From: Rhizopus arrhizus
Lineage: Eukaryota > Mucoromycota > Mucoromycetes > Mucorales > Rhizopodaceae
Direction of reading: 5' to 3'
Assembly: GCA_024220505.1 (NCBI GenBank)
Contig: JAKZZE010000022.1
Coordinates: 682,001-746,000, forward strand
DNA: 64,000 nt
The position numbers were made by a program, and so were the translations under genes. Positions 24,034 to 36,230 of this stretch are shown here, piece after piece; position 1 is the stretch's first letter, and each line of letters opens with the position of its first letter. Under the pieces are notes generated by a model. The model was not told the origin of the DNA. It worked only from the letters and a program-made list of their open reading frames with translations, and made no database searches.

Positions 24034-24647
24034 GGTGAAAAGAAAGAAAGAGAAGAAAGTGTATTAATTTAATTTTTTTTTTTTTCTCGACATTATCTTA
24101 TCGGGTGATATGAGTTGTAAATAAATATGCCACAAAGGAATCCTTTACAGTCATATTAAAATTTTATATATTTTATTCACTTTCTCCCTTTTCTAAATCT
24201 GTCGATTTTTTTTATTTAAAGTTCATTTTCCTTCTCCTCCCCCCTGAACTGTGTTATTTTTATTTTATTGTAAGCTTAGTTTTCAAACAAAAAAGGGGAA
24301 AGTGAAAAGAAACAGTCGGTCAAAGTTCCCTTTTTGATAGTCAACTGTGCTTCTTGAGTTGAAAAAGAGGATGACTGACTGAGTGAATCCAAAAGAAAAG
24401 CACACTGAAAATCCAAGATGGATCGACTGTCCCTGAAGCCAGGTTACTTGATTTGGACAGTGAATTAACAATACTTGTTCATTTAGATGCTGTATATCAT
24501 TTATAGATTGTCCATTTGAATAAACAAAGGCTTAATTTCAACTACTTGATTATTTACACAATCATCTTGATCGACTAAAGCAATCTAGAAACAAAACGAA
24601 TAAAGAAAGCGTTTTTATTAATAGAAAATACCTCTTTCCTAGAATGT
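24034..24647. other. Intergenic, between Hal4-like kinase and VAP gene
   Basis: No coding or RNA feature recognised; it includes T-rich and CT-rich patches expected of fungal promoters. Confidence 0.5.
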
Positions 24648-25889
24648 TTAAAAGAATAAATAGGTAAAAATGAAGACTAATATGGCGACACCCAACATAA
24701 CTTGAGGTGGATATCCTTCTACGGCTCGAGGCTTTTCCAATTGAGCTAAATGTTGATGAACAGCATCCAAAGGTTGAACTGTAGGCGCAAGTTTTCTACC
24801 GCCCACAGCCTCTTTACGTTCACGCAGTCCTTCATCTTGTGACTTTTTAAGTTGTTCTATTTCCTTTTCGAGTCTTTTGATTGTCTCCAAAGCTTCCCTT
24901 AACCTCTTCTTTTCTTCACTTTCTTTTTCTTGTTCTATTTCTCTCACTGGTACTGCTGCGACTGGGGTGGGTTGCAAGGGTTCAGAAGGAACTTGTGCTT
25001 CCTCCACAGGTGGTGCTGGCTGCTGAGGAACTGGAGGTACAATAGAAGTAGGAATTACGTCATTATGAGAAGAAATCTGACTCTCTTCTTTGTTCGCAGT
25101 AACTTGTTCTGATGGCTCTTGTTCTGTCGTAGTGATACCAGTGGTGGCAGCAGCAGCTGTAATTGCAGAAGCAGCCGCATCAGTAGCGGTCTTATCAGCA
25201 TCCGTATTAGCATCCGTATTAGCAGAAGTAGTAGTAGTAGTCGTCGTCGTAGGCGTAGTAGTGGCAGCAATCTATGTGGATGTTTATAAAAATCTCTTCA
25301 TCTTCTTTTTCTTTACCTTTTCTACATTATCATCAGCCACATGTTCATTTTCTTCCTTCTTTGGACCAACAAAGACACACTTAATCTTGTGTTGATGCAT
25401 GCTTTGTCTATCTGTGCTCTCGATGTAAGACCACTAATAAAAATTAATTAATTAATTAATGATGATTGTTTATGCTATTACCATGCTTGATATATCTTGT
25501 TGTTCCAGTGATTCATTTAAAGTAGCCGTTTGTACAAGAAATTTATCTTTACATTTATAATCCTCAGCAGGTTCTTCTTTAAAAGGTTGCAAGATGACTA
25601 AAGAAAGTATTCAGTAAAGCAAAAGAGGATGAAAATGATGACCCTACTTTGAACTTCAATCTCTGAATTTGGTTCAATTCTACCAGCATTGGGTCTTACA
25701 CAATATTGTTTAGGAGCAGTCGTCTTTACTTTAAAGATAATCGGATGATCATTAAGATTCTTTACAAAGAGTGATTCCTTTGATAGACGCGTAAAAGGAC
25801 CTTGATAGCATTAAATAAAACGTATTTATTAAATAATAAACCTTACTGTGAAATAATAATTCTTCAGATGGTTCAACAATAACCGACAT
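24648..25889 (-). CDS. SCS2: VAP/Scs2-like ER tail-anchored protein (MSP domain)
   Basis: Five exons: 25889-25847, 25800-25648, 25597-25482, 25433-25317, 25271-24648; 350 residues. The N-terminal MSP domain (about 1-125) shows the immunoglobulin-like pattern: VEPSEELLF, FVKNLNDHPIIFKVKTTAPK, YCVRPNAGRIEPNSEIEV, VILQPFKEEP and CKDKFLVQTA. This surface binds FFAT motifs of lipid-transfer proteins. A Thr/Ala/Asp-rich low-complexity linker follows, then a coiled coil (KKRLREALETIKRLEKEIEQL), and finally a single C-terminal membrane helix (VMLGVAILVFIFTYLFF) that ends the protein: a tail anchor in the ER. It would organise ER-plasma-membrane contacts. All four introns are 45-50 nt. Confidence 0.9.
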
Positions 25890-28535
25890 TTTTATATAAA
25901 GAATTTATTAAAAAAAAAAAAAGAAAGAAAGAAAGAAAGAAACAGATGGAAAATAATTAAAATGTTTATCACATGTTGATTAAAGCTCCGTTAGTATGGT
26001 GAAGGTGTACGCCATTTAATGTTGAAGGAACGGAAAAATAGTAAAGTCTTTATAGAAATGAAGCGTTTCTATTCAATTATGAAATGAAGAACAAAAGGAC
26101 CTCTTTAACTTCTTCAATCATTCATTCTCTCTTTCTTTATTGCACTTTTATTTCTTTTTTAGCCACAAGACTAGAATGGTCCAATTGAGTGTAGATTAGA
26201 TGAGAAGATAGACTCTAATCATTGTTGGCTTTGTATAAAAGTGTAGTTTATGATTAGATGGTTATTCACCGCGCTTATTGTTATCTAAAATGCTTTTCTT
26301 ATCCTTCAACCTATCTTTTTTTTTTTTTTTGTCTAGAAAAGAACATTGTTAACAAAAAAACAAGTTTGGATTTTCTTGTAAACATTTCTAACTTTATCTT
26401 TTTGAGAAACAAATACACACAGAGGCATATGAATATGAATCACATAAAAATCAAAATTTGCTTTGATTTTTTATTTAATCAAAAGGAATAAGAATCTTGT
26501 GCTTTTTAAACAATGCTATACCAAATGGAACATTTCTGCTAAAGAACCTCGGTTTTGCTGCAAGAAAATGTATTTGATCTCAAAAGCAGAGGAGCTGAGA
26601 GAAAAATAGACGGTTAACAGTGCAGCACGATGGCCATGTCCACTGTGATACTGTTTTCAATGTGGCTGTGTTGATGCCTAGCATATTCTCCTAATGCCAT
26701 TGATCCGCATGTTCTTCCTCCTTTTGGAGACATTGCATTTCTGTTCTATTTATTTCCTCTTTCCTGTCCATCTCAACACAGCCTCAGTTCGTTTGCCATA
26801 ACACTTGAGAGATGCTCTCAATGCCCTGTTTTCTTTTTTTTTTTTTCCACTTTTTGATTCAATAAACATATTCTCCGTTAAATCAGAAGTTTTTCCCCTT
26901 AATCTTTCATTTGTAAATCTTGATTTATTCAGGTGGAGATCTTTGAAACCTGGTTGGAAGAGATCAAAATATAATAAAATCAACGCATGAAAGATTAAAA
27001 ACAGATAAACTCACCCTCTTTCTCCAAATGCGTACAAAGTGGATCGAGAAAGTAAAAAAGTGGCGTCATCAAAACAATCAGCAGACTATTTCTTACTATT
27101 TCAGCACCACTTTCTTTATAGCTCCTTGTTATTTATCTGCTTGGTCTGACTTGACGCCTCTTAGTTCAAGGCAGTTATTTATCTGCTCTCTCTCTCTCTC
27201 TGCTTTTCTCTTTACTTTTCTTTCTAAGCATTGTCAACAGAGTAGCATATAAACTCATAGAATAAGTAAACTATCAAAAAAAATAAGTTTTTCATATGCC
27301 AAATGTTTCTTTTGTCAAATGTCGCATCATAATCTTAACTAAAGTAGCTGCGCGTTTTAGACTTTCGGCAGTCTTTTGATAGTTCAATTGTAACTATATA
27401 TTTGCCCGGATTGTAAACTAGACATGTTAAAAGAAGTAAAGAGCTGGCATAGGGAATATAATTCTTTTTTAAAGTCCAAATTTTGTTTCTACTCCTTTTT
27501 CTTTGGGCCGTCTCTCTCTCTCTCTTTTTGACAAAGAATATTTTTGTTCTTGAGTGTATTCAAAGTATTATAAACCTTGCTACAGTCTAATAAAAAAAAT
27601 CCTTTTAAAGAGCTTCATATTCTAGAAAGAAATATCTTAATTATAAGAAAGCAGATAAACTCGAATAATACCCGCTACATTTTGTTAGAATTAATTTAGA
27701 AGGATTAATCGTTATGTTTGGCAGGAGTACTTTTTTTTTGTGTTGCAGCTTTTTTATTATTTGTTTATTTGTTGGAAAAGCCGACATTTTTTTTTATCCT
27801 CAGTGTTTAGGCAAAAGTGCGTAGGATGTGTGAAATGATAAACCTTGTTCACTGATTTTAATCACAACATGCTATTAACACGCAACTGAATTAAAAAAAG
27901 AAGAGACATAGGCTGTTCTCGTGCTAAAATAAGTAAAGAAACTAGATTATACTAGAATAATTTATGCTTAAGCCGATTATATAAAAATCGAATGTAAGCT
28001 TGAGATCTTTAAATATAAGCAATATTAGAAACCATAATATGACAGTGACAGGCACACTACAGACATATAACATCATAACCTTCTTTATCAATCGTCATCA
28101 ATCCCACGAGAAATGAGACTGACGCAATGCAAACATTCATAGGAATAGCGGAACGTGATCCGTTTAGTTCACTTTAAATGCTTAATAAAATTTGTGTATT
28201 ACGATAAACACTCTACTTTTCATCTTGTTGAAAGAGAGAAAGAAAGTGTTTAGTCAGTTTTATCAATTATCCTCAATGTATCTTGCCTAACAAAATGAAA
28301 TAAAAAACAATCCTGATCTTACTGAAGCCCTTTTTCTGTGTTCTTTATTCACTTTTAATTTCTCTTTAAACTCCTTCCATCTCCTCCCCCCCCCCTTTTT
28401 TTTTATTTCACTCGTACAACAAAACTAAAAAAAAAAAAACGCTAGAGCTATTTTTTTTTTCAGGTTTGTTTTTTTTTTTCTTCTTCTTCTTCTTAAGTTC
28501 ATTCGTAGCTCTTTGAACAAAAATAAACAACTTTT
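25890..28535. other. 2.6-kb intergenic stretch between divergent VAP and alpha-tubulin genes
   Basis: No coding exon recognised. Contains a GAAA microsatellite at 25921-25941, CT runs near 27190 and 27510, and C/T-rich tracts just upstream of alpha-tubulin (28375-28500), the last a plausible pyrimidine-rich core promoter. Confidence 0.5.
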
Positions 28536-30043
28536 ATGAGAGAAATCATCAGTTTACATGTTGGCCAAGTAAGTGAAAGAAGAGGAACAGAAGGAAATCT
28601 TAGTTATGTATGCTTCATAGGCCGGTATTCAAATTGGTAATGCCTGTTGGGAATTGGTAGATAAGCTTCTAGTTTATATATGTGCACATTTATTTATTTC
28701 TTCATAGTATTGTATGGAACATGGCATTCAACCCGATGGTCAAATCCCTGCTGAGAAGGAAATCACCAACAACTCCTTTGCTACATTCTTTAGTGAAACG
28801 GATGGTGGAAAACATGTGCCTCGTACTGTCTTTGTTGATTTAGAGCCTACTGTGGTGGATGAAGTGCGTACGGGTGCATACAGACAGTTATTCCATCCGG
28901 GTAAGTCAATTGGCGTCTTTGTTTTACATGTTGAATTCATACTCATTGATTAAAGAGCAATTAATTACTGGTAAAGAGGATGCTGCTAATAATTATGCTC
29001 GTGGTCATTATACGGTTGGTAAAGAACTGGTTGATTCCGTATTGGATCGTATTCGTAAATTGGCCGATAACTGCTCCGGATTACAAGGTTTCCTGGTGTT
29101 CCACTCCTTTGGTGGTGGCACAGGTTCTGGATTTGGTGCTCTCTTGATGGAACGTCTGTCGACGGACTATGGTAAAAAAGCCAAGCTTGAATTCTCAATC
29201 TATCCCGCTCCTCAGGTTTCTACTGCTGTCGTTGAACCCTACAACTCCATCTTGACTACCCACACCACCTTGGAACATGCCGATTGCTCATTCATGGTCG
29301 ATAACGAAGCCATCTATGACATTTGTCGTCGTAACTTGGATATCGAAAGACCGACCTATGTCAACTTGAATCGCCTGATCGCTCAAGTCGTCTCATCCAT
29401 CACTGCCTCCCTCCGCTTTGATGGCTCACTCAACGTTGACCTGAACGAATTCCAAACCAACCTGGTCCCTTACCCCCGTATTCACTTTCCTCTGGTGACT
29501 TATGCTCCGATCATCTCCTCCGCCAAAGCCTTCCACGAGCAGCTCTCTGTGCCCGAGATCACTTACTCTTGCTTTGAACCCAACAACCAAATGGTCAAAT
29601 GTGACCCTCGTAATGGCAAGTACATGGCCTGCTGTCTCTTGTACCGTGGTGATGTGGTTCCCAAGGACACAAACGCTGCGATCGCCACCATCAAAACCAA
29701 ACGTACGATTCAATTTGTCGATTGGTGTCCTACCGGTTTCAAAGTCGGTATCAATCATCAACGTCCTACTGTTGTTCCCGGTGGTGATCTGGCCGAAGTC
29801 CAACGGGCTGTCTGTATGTTGTCCAATACGACTGCGATCTCTGAAGCTTGGGCTCGTTTGGATCACAAGTTTGATTTGATGTATGCCAAACGTGCCTTTG
29901 TTCACTGGTACGTTGGTGAGGGTATGGAAGAAGGTGAATTCTCTGAAGCTCGTGAAGATTTAGCTGCTCTCGAAAAGGATTATGAAGAAGTCGGTGCTGA
30001 TTCATTGGGTGATTCTGAAATCGAAGAAGATGTTGAATATTAA
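28536..30043 (+). CDS. Alpha-tubulin
   Basis: Four exons: 28536-28568, 28621-28656, 28708-28900, 28956-30043; 449 residues, the normal length. Starts [20 protein letters not shown], has Lys40 in the luminal loop, the GTP-binding GGGTGSG signature, and the helix 8 Glu in [12 protein letters not shown] that makes alpha-tubulin hydrolyse the GTP of beta-tubulin. It has [10 protein letters not shown], and an acidic tail ending in Tyr (EEDVEY), allowing a detyrosination cycle in principle. The 1.1-kb last exon is noticeably richer in G+C and in preferred codons than its surroundings, as expected of a highly expressed gene. Subunit of microtubules. Confidence 0.98.
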
Positions 30044-30248
30044 ACAATCCCGGGGATCTCTATATTTCACAAAGAACAGCTCAATTTGAATTCCTCTTTT
30101 TTTTTTTTTTTTCTTAAAAAAAATTATTTCATGTCTTATAAATTATTAAAAATAACAAAATAACCATCATCACTTTCATTTAAACCAAAAGTCTGTCCAA
30201 ACAAACTATCCGCGCTTGTTTCTGAGATTAAAAAGTGAATCAATTACT

Positions 30249-30249
<1 letters not shown>

Positions 30250-30286
<37 letters not shown>
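30250..30286 (+). repeat. Poly(A) tract, 37 nt
   Basis: Longest homopolymer in the window, about 200 bp downstream of the alpha-tubulin stop codon. Confidence 0.9.
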
Positions 30287-30288
<2 letters not shown>

Positions 30289-32021
30289 GTAAGCTCGAAA
30301 GTACGATCCGTAAAGAAAAGACATTCAGCCATCCCAATAGAAACTGTTTATTTCCTTATGAAAATTTTCTGAGTTTGAAGCTAATTTCATGCAGACTGTT
30401 AACTCTGCTCTGTTTCAGATCGTTTTCTCCTGAAAAATAAATTTTTACAACTCCTTTCAAGAAAGGAATTGGGTTTACTCTTTTTTAGTCAATGTCAATA
30501 CCCATCTACCGGTCATCTAGCTATTGGGATTCATTTGTTATTCATTATCACAGCTTGAATAGATAAAGCTTATGTTACTTCCTGTGTAGTATATCAAGTA
30601 AGTTTGAACTCTCCATAAATGCTTGTCGTTGTATATTTGAGTTGTTCTGGTATATCTAAACACATGTAATATGACAATTGAGTGCCTCTGTTAAATGTTT
30701 CAACAGTACTCATTCATTAACAATTGTGCTGTAAGAACACCAATCGGAAGTCGATTATATTATAAGGATGACATATTTCAGTAGATAGTTTGATTATACA
30801 TCTTTGACCTTCATACTGAAATACTAAAAGCCATGATGATACGATATGAATGAAAAGAGAAGGAAAGAAATGATCAATCCTTGTTCTTTTATACCAACAA
30901 TATAGAATTAAACAAAGCGCATTTATCTATTGTTCCTCTTTACCTCCCCTTTTTCCTTTCTTTCTATCTCTTTTTGTTTACTATACATCTCCTTTTTAAA
31001 AAAAATTACATACTTTCTCCCTTTTTGTTATTGTCTTTGTAAACCAGTAAAACAAGTTAAAAAACGAGACGCATTGCATTCAGCAAGATAGAATTCAATA
31101 AAACAAGAAAAAGATGCGATTCATTTTTATGTTTTGTACTTTCATACAAGTACAGCTTTTATAATTATTTGTAGCATAAATCATTTCTTATAACAACATG
31201 ATTTCAAATTTTCTTATTTAATCGAAATGTAAAGCAATTTCTCTTTTTTCTATCATAAAGTCCCTTGACTTTAAAATAATACCTTTCAGTTCATGCACCC
31301 AATTTTCGTGAAACGTTTAGGGGAGGTTTTGAAGAGAGAAAGTGAGAGAGAGAAATTTCGCTGCATGAATTATTATGGATACTAATGACAAAGATATTAG
31401 TTAGAAAAAGAAGCTGAGAAAGCATAAAGCTGTATATAAAAAGGAATTTCCTTTTAGCTGGATTTATTTGTTTGCTTTTCAGTCTTGTACTTTTTTAAAA
31501 GAAAGAACACGTATCTTGTGAATAGTCATATTACATAGTGAAGGTGCGAAATGAACTAAAATAACTGGTTATTTAGTCATTACGCTATGAAAAGAAAAAA
31601 GTGGAGCTTAGCAGGCGCTTGGTTAAATACAGACACTAACATAAGCTTGATGATAGACGTCATGAGTAAAATAAGCGCCAATCATTTGAGCTAATGCACA
31701 TAGCCAAAGCCCATAGACCACATACATCATGTACTTATTTGGTATCAAACACATTTATTTCGCATATTTGTTTTGTCAAAAGCAAATTGAAATATTCTAT
31801 AAAAGAAGATGCGGAAATAGACTTATTAAACTTCGTCCTCTACAAAAAAAAAGGGTTTTACCCCCGTCAAATTTTAATATTAAAAACTACATTTAAAAAT
31901 AGTTTCCTCTCCTTCTGATGCTTCTACATATAACCTGGTTTGCTTCCATCAATTCTATAAGAAGGAGAAAGAAAAAAAAATAAGAGTAGAAAAGGGGTGG
32001 AAATCCATTAAGAGATAGCAG

Positions 32022-32043
32022 AAAAAAAAAAAAAAAAAAAAAA
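32022..32043 (+). repeat. Poly(A) tract, 22 nt
   Basis: Lies about 50 bp upstream of the start codon of the second Hal4-like kinase; probably part of its promoter. Confidence 0.85.
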
Positions 32044-32094
32044 GGTTAAAAGCACTCTGTTTTTCCTTTCTTTCTTTCCTTTTAATTTATTGTT

Positions 32095-33096
32095 ATGAAC
32101 CAAACTACCATTAATTATACAACAACCAGAAAGCCCATCAAAGTAATTCATCATCTTTTTAATAAAATTACACATCAATTCGAAAAAAAGTATCCTAATC
32201 GACGCTTAAATCAATATGGTACACTACAAAAGAAAGTTATTGGTACAGGTGCTTCTGCTACAGTAAAAATCATACAAGATCATCCTCACCGTACATTATA
32301 TGCAGTTAAAATATTTCAAAAGAATAATAAAAATCATAAAGAAAACCAACTCTCTAAGAAGAGATTATTGAGCGAATATTGTATATCTTCTGTATTAAAC
32401 CATCCAAATATTATAAACACAATTGATTTAGTATTGGATACCAAATATCGGTATTGTATTATTATGGAATATGTAAGTAAAAAGAATTTTGCATGAAAAA
32501 ACCATTACTAAGTTTGTCAATAGTGTTCAGGAGGAGATTTATATTCTTGGATAAAAGAAGACAAATTGATTGAATTACATGATATCAACAATCTTTTTAA
32601 ACAACTTCTTCAAGGCCTTGCTTATTTGCACAGTCTGGGCGTCGCCCACCGAGATATTAAACCAGAAAACCTGCTCATACAACCCTTAGGCAGTCATTAT
32701 CAACTCAAAATTACAGATTTTGGTGAAGCCGATGTCTTTCGAGAGATATTACAGACAGAGAGTCGACTATCCGATGGTGTATGTGGATCCATACCTTATA
32801 TGGCGCCCGAGGTGTTTCATCTCACAAGCTACGATGCAAGCCAAGCCGATGTTTGGTCAGCAGCAATCGTTTACACCTGCATGAGGCTCAAAGGTGTGCC
32901 TTTCTTTTCAGCTAGGTCGCTGGATGCAAACTATCGGCTTTATCAATCCAAATATGCCAATCGTCAGTACCCAGCTTTTGATGTTTTGGACAAACAAAGC
33001 CAAGATGTTTTGTATGATATGCTCAATCCCGATCCCGAAAAGAGATTTACCATACAAGACGTACTCAAATTAACTTATTTTGCAAATGTATCATAA
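32095..33096 (+). CDS. Ser/Thr kinase of the Hal4/Sat4 (Npr1/Hal5) group, copy 2
   Basis: Two exons: 32095-32472 and 32524-33096; 316 residues, shorter than copy 1 because the long Ser/Pro-rich N-terminus is missing. Kinase motifs: [42 protein letters not shown] (closely parallel to copy 1), [47 protein letters not shown]. All catalytic residues are intact. The short N-terminus, 41 residues before the Gly loop region, suggests different regulation or localisation from copy 1. Same orientation as alpha-tubulin but 2 kb away. Confidence 0.87.
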
Positions 33097-33778
33097 TATA
33101 CAATCATCTAATACTTTGTATATATCCCTTCCTTCCCATCTTATTTTGGAAATAACTTTTGTATATCGTGATTACCTTAATTTGCAAAATACAAATAAAT
33201 ATACATAAAATCTATAAATATATACCTCAGTAGTAACAAAGCTGCACATAATTTGAGCAGTGTAGATCATTCAATTTGAAGCCACTGTATAATTCCTAGG
33301 AGTACTTTGGTCCTGCTGCAAGTGCCGTTTGCCCAAATTCATACATTTCTTGCACAGGTGTCTCCCTTTCCTTATTTGTCTCTCTTTTACAGATAAAGTA
33401 GCTCCGTAAGCAAATATAGGCATGTACCAGCTAATCCTTTGATCGCATTCCATATTCTCCTTTTCCAAAACACCCCACACCATTTTCACCAAGGCTAATT
33501 TTGCTCGTCGCGTAAAAAGTCAGGGAACTAGATTTACCCTTTTTTCTGTTTATCACGCGTTATATAAATGTGTGTTCTCCTTTACGCCTTCCTTTCTCTG
33601 TATTCACCTACGACTTGCTGCTTTGCAGTACAATGTTTCCAATTCGACTATAAGCACGTCTTTTTACATGTGTTTGTGATCACCTTCGCTGTTTTAATTT
33701 CTTTTTTTTCTTAAAAAAATCTAATCTGCACCCTACCTCTTTTTTTTTCCCCACACACAAAGACTCTTTCTTTTATAC
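33097..33778. other. Intergenic with an unidentified minus-strand open frame
   Basis: A frame on the minus strand at 33271-33480 is open for about 70 codons and contains CKKCMNLGKRHL, but it has no convincing start context and lies in the 5' region of the aminotransferase gene. T/C-rich DNA at 33690-33770 looks like the promoter of that gene. Confidence 0.35.
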
Positions 33779-35378
33779 ATGTTTGCCTTACGTCGACCTA
33801 TCACACGTCTATCTGTGATGGCTTATTCTACAAAGATTAAGCCTTCTCAGCGAGTGTCTAATTTTGGTAGAGATGGTAAAAGAAAAAAAAAAAAGAATAC
33901 ACACTATTTTTGCATATATTGATATTACGTCTTCAGTCTGGTCCATCTTTACTCCACTTGCTGCAGAGACAAAAGCAATCAATTTGGGACAAGGTTTTAT
34001 GAAGTATGTAAATAGATGTAAAAAACAATATAAAAATTAAAGATGATTGTAAATAGTTTTACTCCTTCAAAAGTTGTTCAGAACGCGTGTAAAGAAGCTT
34101 TGGACAAAGTTGAATCCAATCAATATTGGTGAGTGTCACGAGGGAAGAAGTAAAAAAGAAAGAAAGAAAACTCAGGCTGTATTTTCTCACACAGTATCCT
34201 TTAGCCATCCAAAAGGTCTTTTACGTCTAAGAAATGCATTATCGACATCTTACAAGAAAGAATTCAATGGCCGAGAATTAGACCCCGAAACAAACATAGT
34301 TATCACGGCTGGCGCAAATGAAGGCATATTTGCTGTCATGGCTGGGTTTTTAGATAAAGGAGATGAAGTGATTGTGATGGAACCCTTTTTTGATCAATAT
34401 ATTGTAAGTTGACCCATAATTTGAAGGAGAAAAAGGAAAAGTGACAAGTTTAGGATAGCCAAATATTACAATGAATGGAGGTGTACCCGTTCACGTTCCT
34501 TTGAGACCTCCTGCGGATGCTGACCATCGTGCTGTTTCTTCTCATGAATGGACATTGGATATCAGTGAACTCGAATCAAAAATTACTCACAAGACAAAGA
34601 TGATTGTACTCAACACACCTCACAACCCTATTGGTAAAGTATTTACTGACGATGAACTGAATGCCATTGGTCAACTGGCTGAAAAGCATGACTTGCTGAT
34701 TCTCTCTGATGAAGTGGTAAAAAGATAATAATGTCATTTGAATACAAAATTAAGTGATTATAGTACGATCGTCTTTATTATCCACCTTTTGAAAGAATTC
34801 CTAGGATCGGAAACAAGTTTTGGGATCGTACGATCACTGTTGGATCTGGAGGCAAAAGTTTTGCAGCCACCGGTTGGCGTGTAGGGTGGCTGATTGGACC
34901 TGATGAACTCATTCAACATGCCTATGCAGCTCAATTGCGCATCATATTCTGTGTCAATTCGCCTTGTCAAGAAGCAGTGGCTGCAGGTGTGGAGACATCT
35001 CTGGTTGAACCTGTATTTGAGCAGCAAATAGAGGATTACATTGAAAAAAGACGCATCTTGTCCAAGGTATTTGATGAACTTTGTCTTCCTTATACTGTGC
35101 CTGAAGGTGCCTATTACATCTTGGCAAACACAAGCAAGATTCAGATCCCTAAAGACTACCCGTTTCCTGACATATTGAACGATCGAGGTGATGATTTCAA
35201 AATGTGTTACTGGTTAGCCAAGGAAATTGGCGTGTGTGCTATTCCGCCTTCAGAGTTTTATTCAAAAGAACATTGGCCATTGGCTGCTAAATATGCTCGA
35301 TTTGCTTTTTGTAAAACAAATGACGTATTGGAGCAGGCTGTAGACCGATTAAGAAAATTAAAAGATTACATTCAATAA
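33779..35378 (+). CDS. BNA3: Kynurenine aminotransferase-like PLP enzyme
   Basis: Six exons: 33779-33875, 33937-34003, 34057-34128, 34205-34403, 34459-34716, 34764-35378; 435 residues. Class I/II aminotransferase, closest in style to yeast Bna3 and animal kynurenine--oxoglutarate transaminases: INLGQGFMNF, NQYCHPKGLLRLR, ITAGANEGIFAVMAGFLDKGDEVIVMEPFFDQY, LNTPHNPIGKVF, LILSDEVYDRL, and the PLP-lysine motif VGSGGKSFAATGWRVGW. The C-terminal domain has EGAYYILANTSKI and YARFAFCKTN. Converts kynurenine to kynurenate with a 2-oxo acid acceptor. The first 19 residues (MFALRRPITRLSVMAYSTK) are basic and amphipathic, so a mitochondrial presequence is likely, with Met14 as a possible cytosolic start. 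Confidence 0.92.
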
Positions 35379-35742
35379 TGTGTGTGTGTGTTTTTTTCTT
35401 AAGTGAAAGCTTTAGAAAGTCATCTTTATAGAAAAAATTCAGAGCAATAAAAGAAAAAAGCAACTTTTTTTAATAAACATATTTAAAAGAATACATGTCT
35501 TGTAAGCGTTTATTATTTAACAATATGTACTGCAATAGATTGAATCGGGTTTGTTCGGGCCGGACTCCAACCCGTTGCTCACCTTCTTGCATTTCTTCGA
35601 AAAGGTCAGCGATTACCAAAATTAGATGATGAAGCTTCAATTAGAAAGTTTCCTTCTTTTTTAAAACTTCGATAAAGGTAGCTTTTTACTTGTAGTGGAT
35701 AGATGGATGATTAAATAAAAAATGATGATTAGGTAGCAAAAA
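35379..35742. other. Intergenic, promoter region of eL29
   Basis: Short spacer containing a GT run at 35380-35389 and the GC-rich dyad at 35546-35574. Confidence 0.5.
35546..35574. promoter_or_regulatory. GC-rich inverted repeat upstream of eL29
   Basis: Arms CGGGTT and AACCCG separated by 17 nt, and the spacer itself is a near-palindrome (GTTCGGGCCGGAC). It is a conspicuous GC island in AT-rich DNA about 170-200 bp before the eL29 start codon. It could be the binding site of a ribosomal-protein-gene regulator; this is inference. Confidence 0.35.
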
Positions 35743-36043
35743 ATGGCCAAGTCAAAGAACCACACCAACCACAACCAAAGTAAGCCTGACTCCCAACTTT
35801 TTTTTTTAATGTAGTTAACATTTGACATTTTAGACAAGAAGGCTCACCGTAACGGTATCAAGAAGGCTGCTACTCACAAGTACCGCTCTCAAAAGGGTGT
35901 AAGTTATTAAAAGCTTGACAGGGAAAAAAGATGTATTGAATTAATTTTTTTTTCCTGGATAGTTGGACGCCAAGTTCCTTCGTAACCAACGTTTCGCCAA
36001 GAAGGGTACTCAAAAGGCTCTTGCTGCTGCCGTCAAGAAATAA
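35743..36043 (+). CDS. RPL29: 60S ribosomal protein eL29
   Basis: Three exons: 35743-35779, 35834-35898, 35963-36043; 60 residues. Reads MAKSKNHTNHNQNKKAHRNG, then IKKAATHKYRSQK, and ends with FLRNQRFAKKGTQKALAA plus two Lys, matching eL29 along its full length. Lys/Arg/His-rich, no domain beyond rRNA contact. Codon use is restricted (AAG for Lys, CGT for Arg), as expected for a ribosomal protein gene. Convergent with the enoyl-CoA hydratase gene, 187 bp between stops. Confidence 0.95.
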
Positions 36044-36230
36044 GTTGACAGACAGAAACTTGAATATTGACGCGAGTTGTTTTTATTTGGATACGCGAAA
36101 TAAAATCAGTCGAAAATATTCAAATGTTTATCAATTTGGGTTGTGAAATATGGAGGGGGAAAAAAAAAACACAAACGATAAGCGCATGGGAAAAAATGCA
36201 TAGTGGAGGATAAACCGGTGTATTGTGTGA

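Larger units (their letters stand above)
30044..32094. other. Intergenic, nothing identified
   Basis: Follows alpha-tubulin; contains a 37-nt poly(A) run at 30250-30286 and a 22-nt run at 32022-32043, no coding exon. Confidence 0.5.

Noticed and set aside
25090..25395. Hydrophobic Val/Ala-rich frame opposite the VAP gene
   Set aside because: Antisense of the Thr/Ala-rich linker of VAP; no start context or promoter.
29426..30047. Long open frames on the minus strand and in a second plus frame over alpha-tubulin
   Set aside because: Shadows caused by the GC-richer, biased codons of the tubulin exon.
33271..33492. Minus-strand frame with a CxxC pair
   Set aside because: No ATG at its head, no family match that I recognise, and it occupies the 5' flank of the aminotransferase gene; kept only as a note in the spacer entry.
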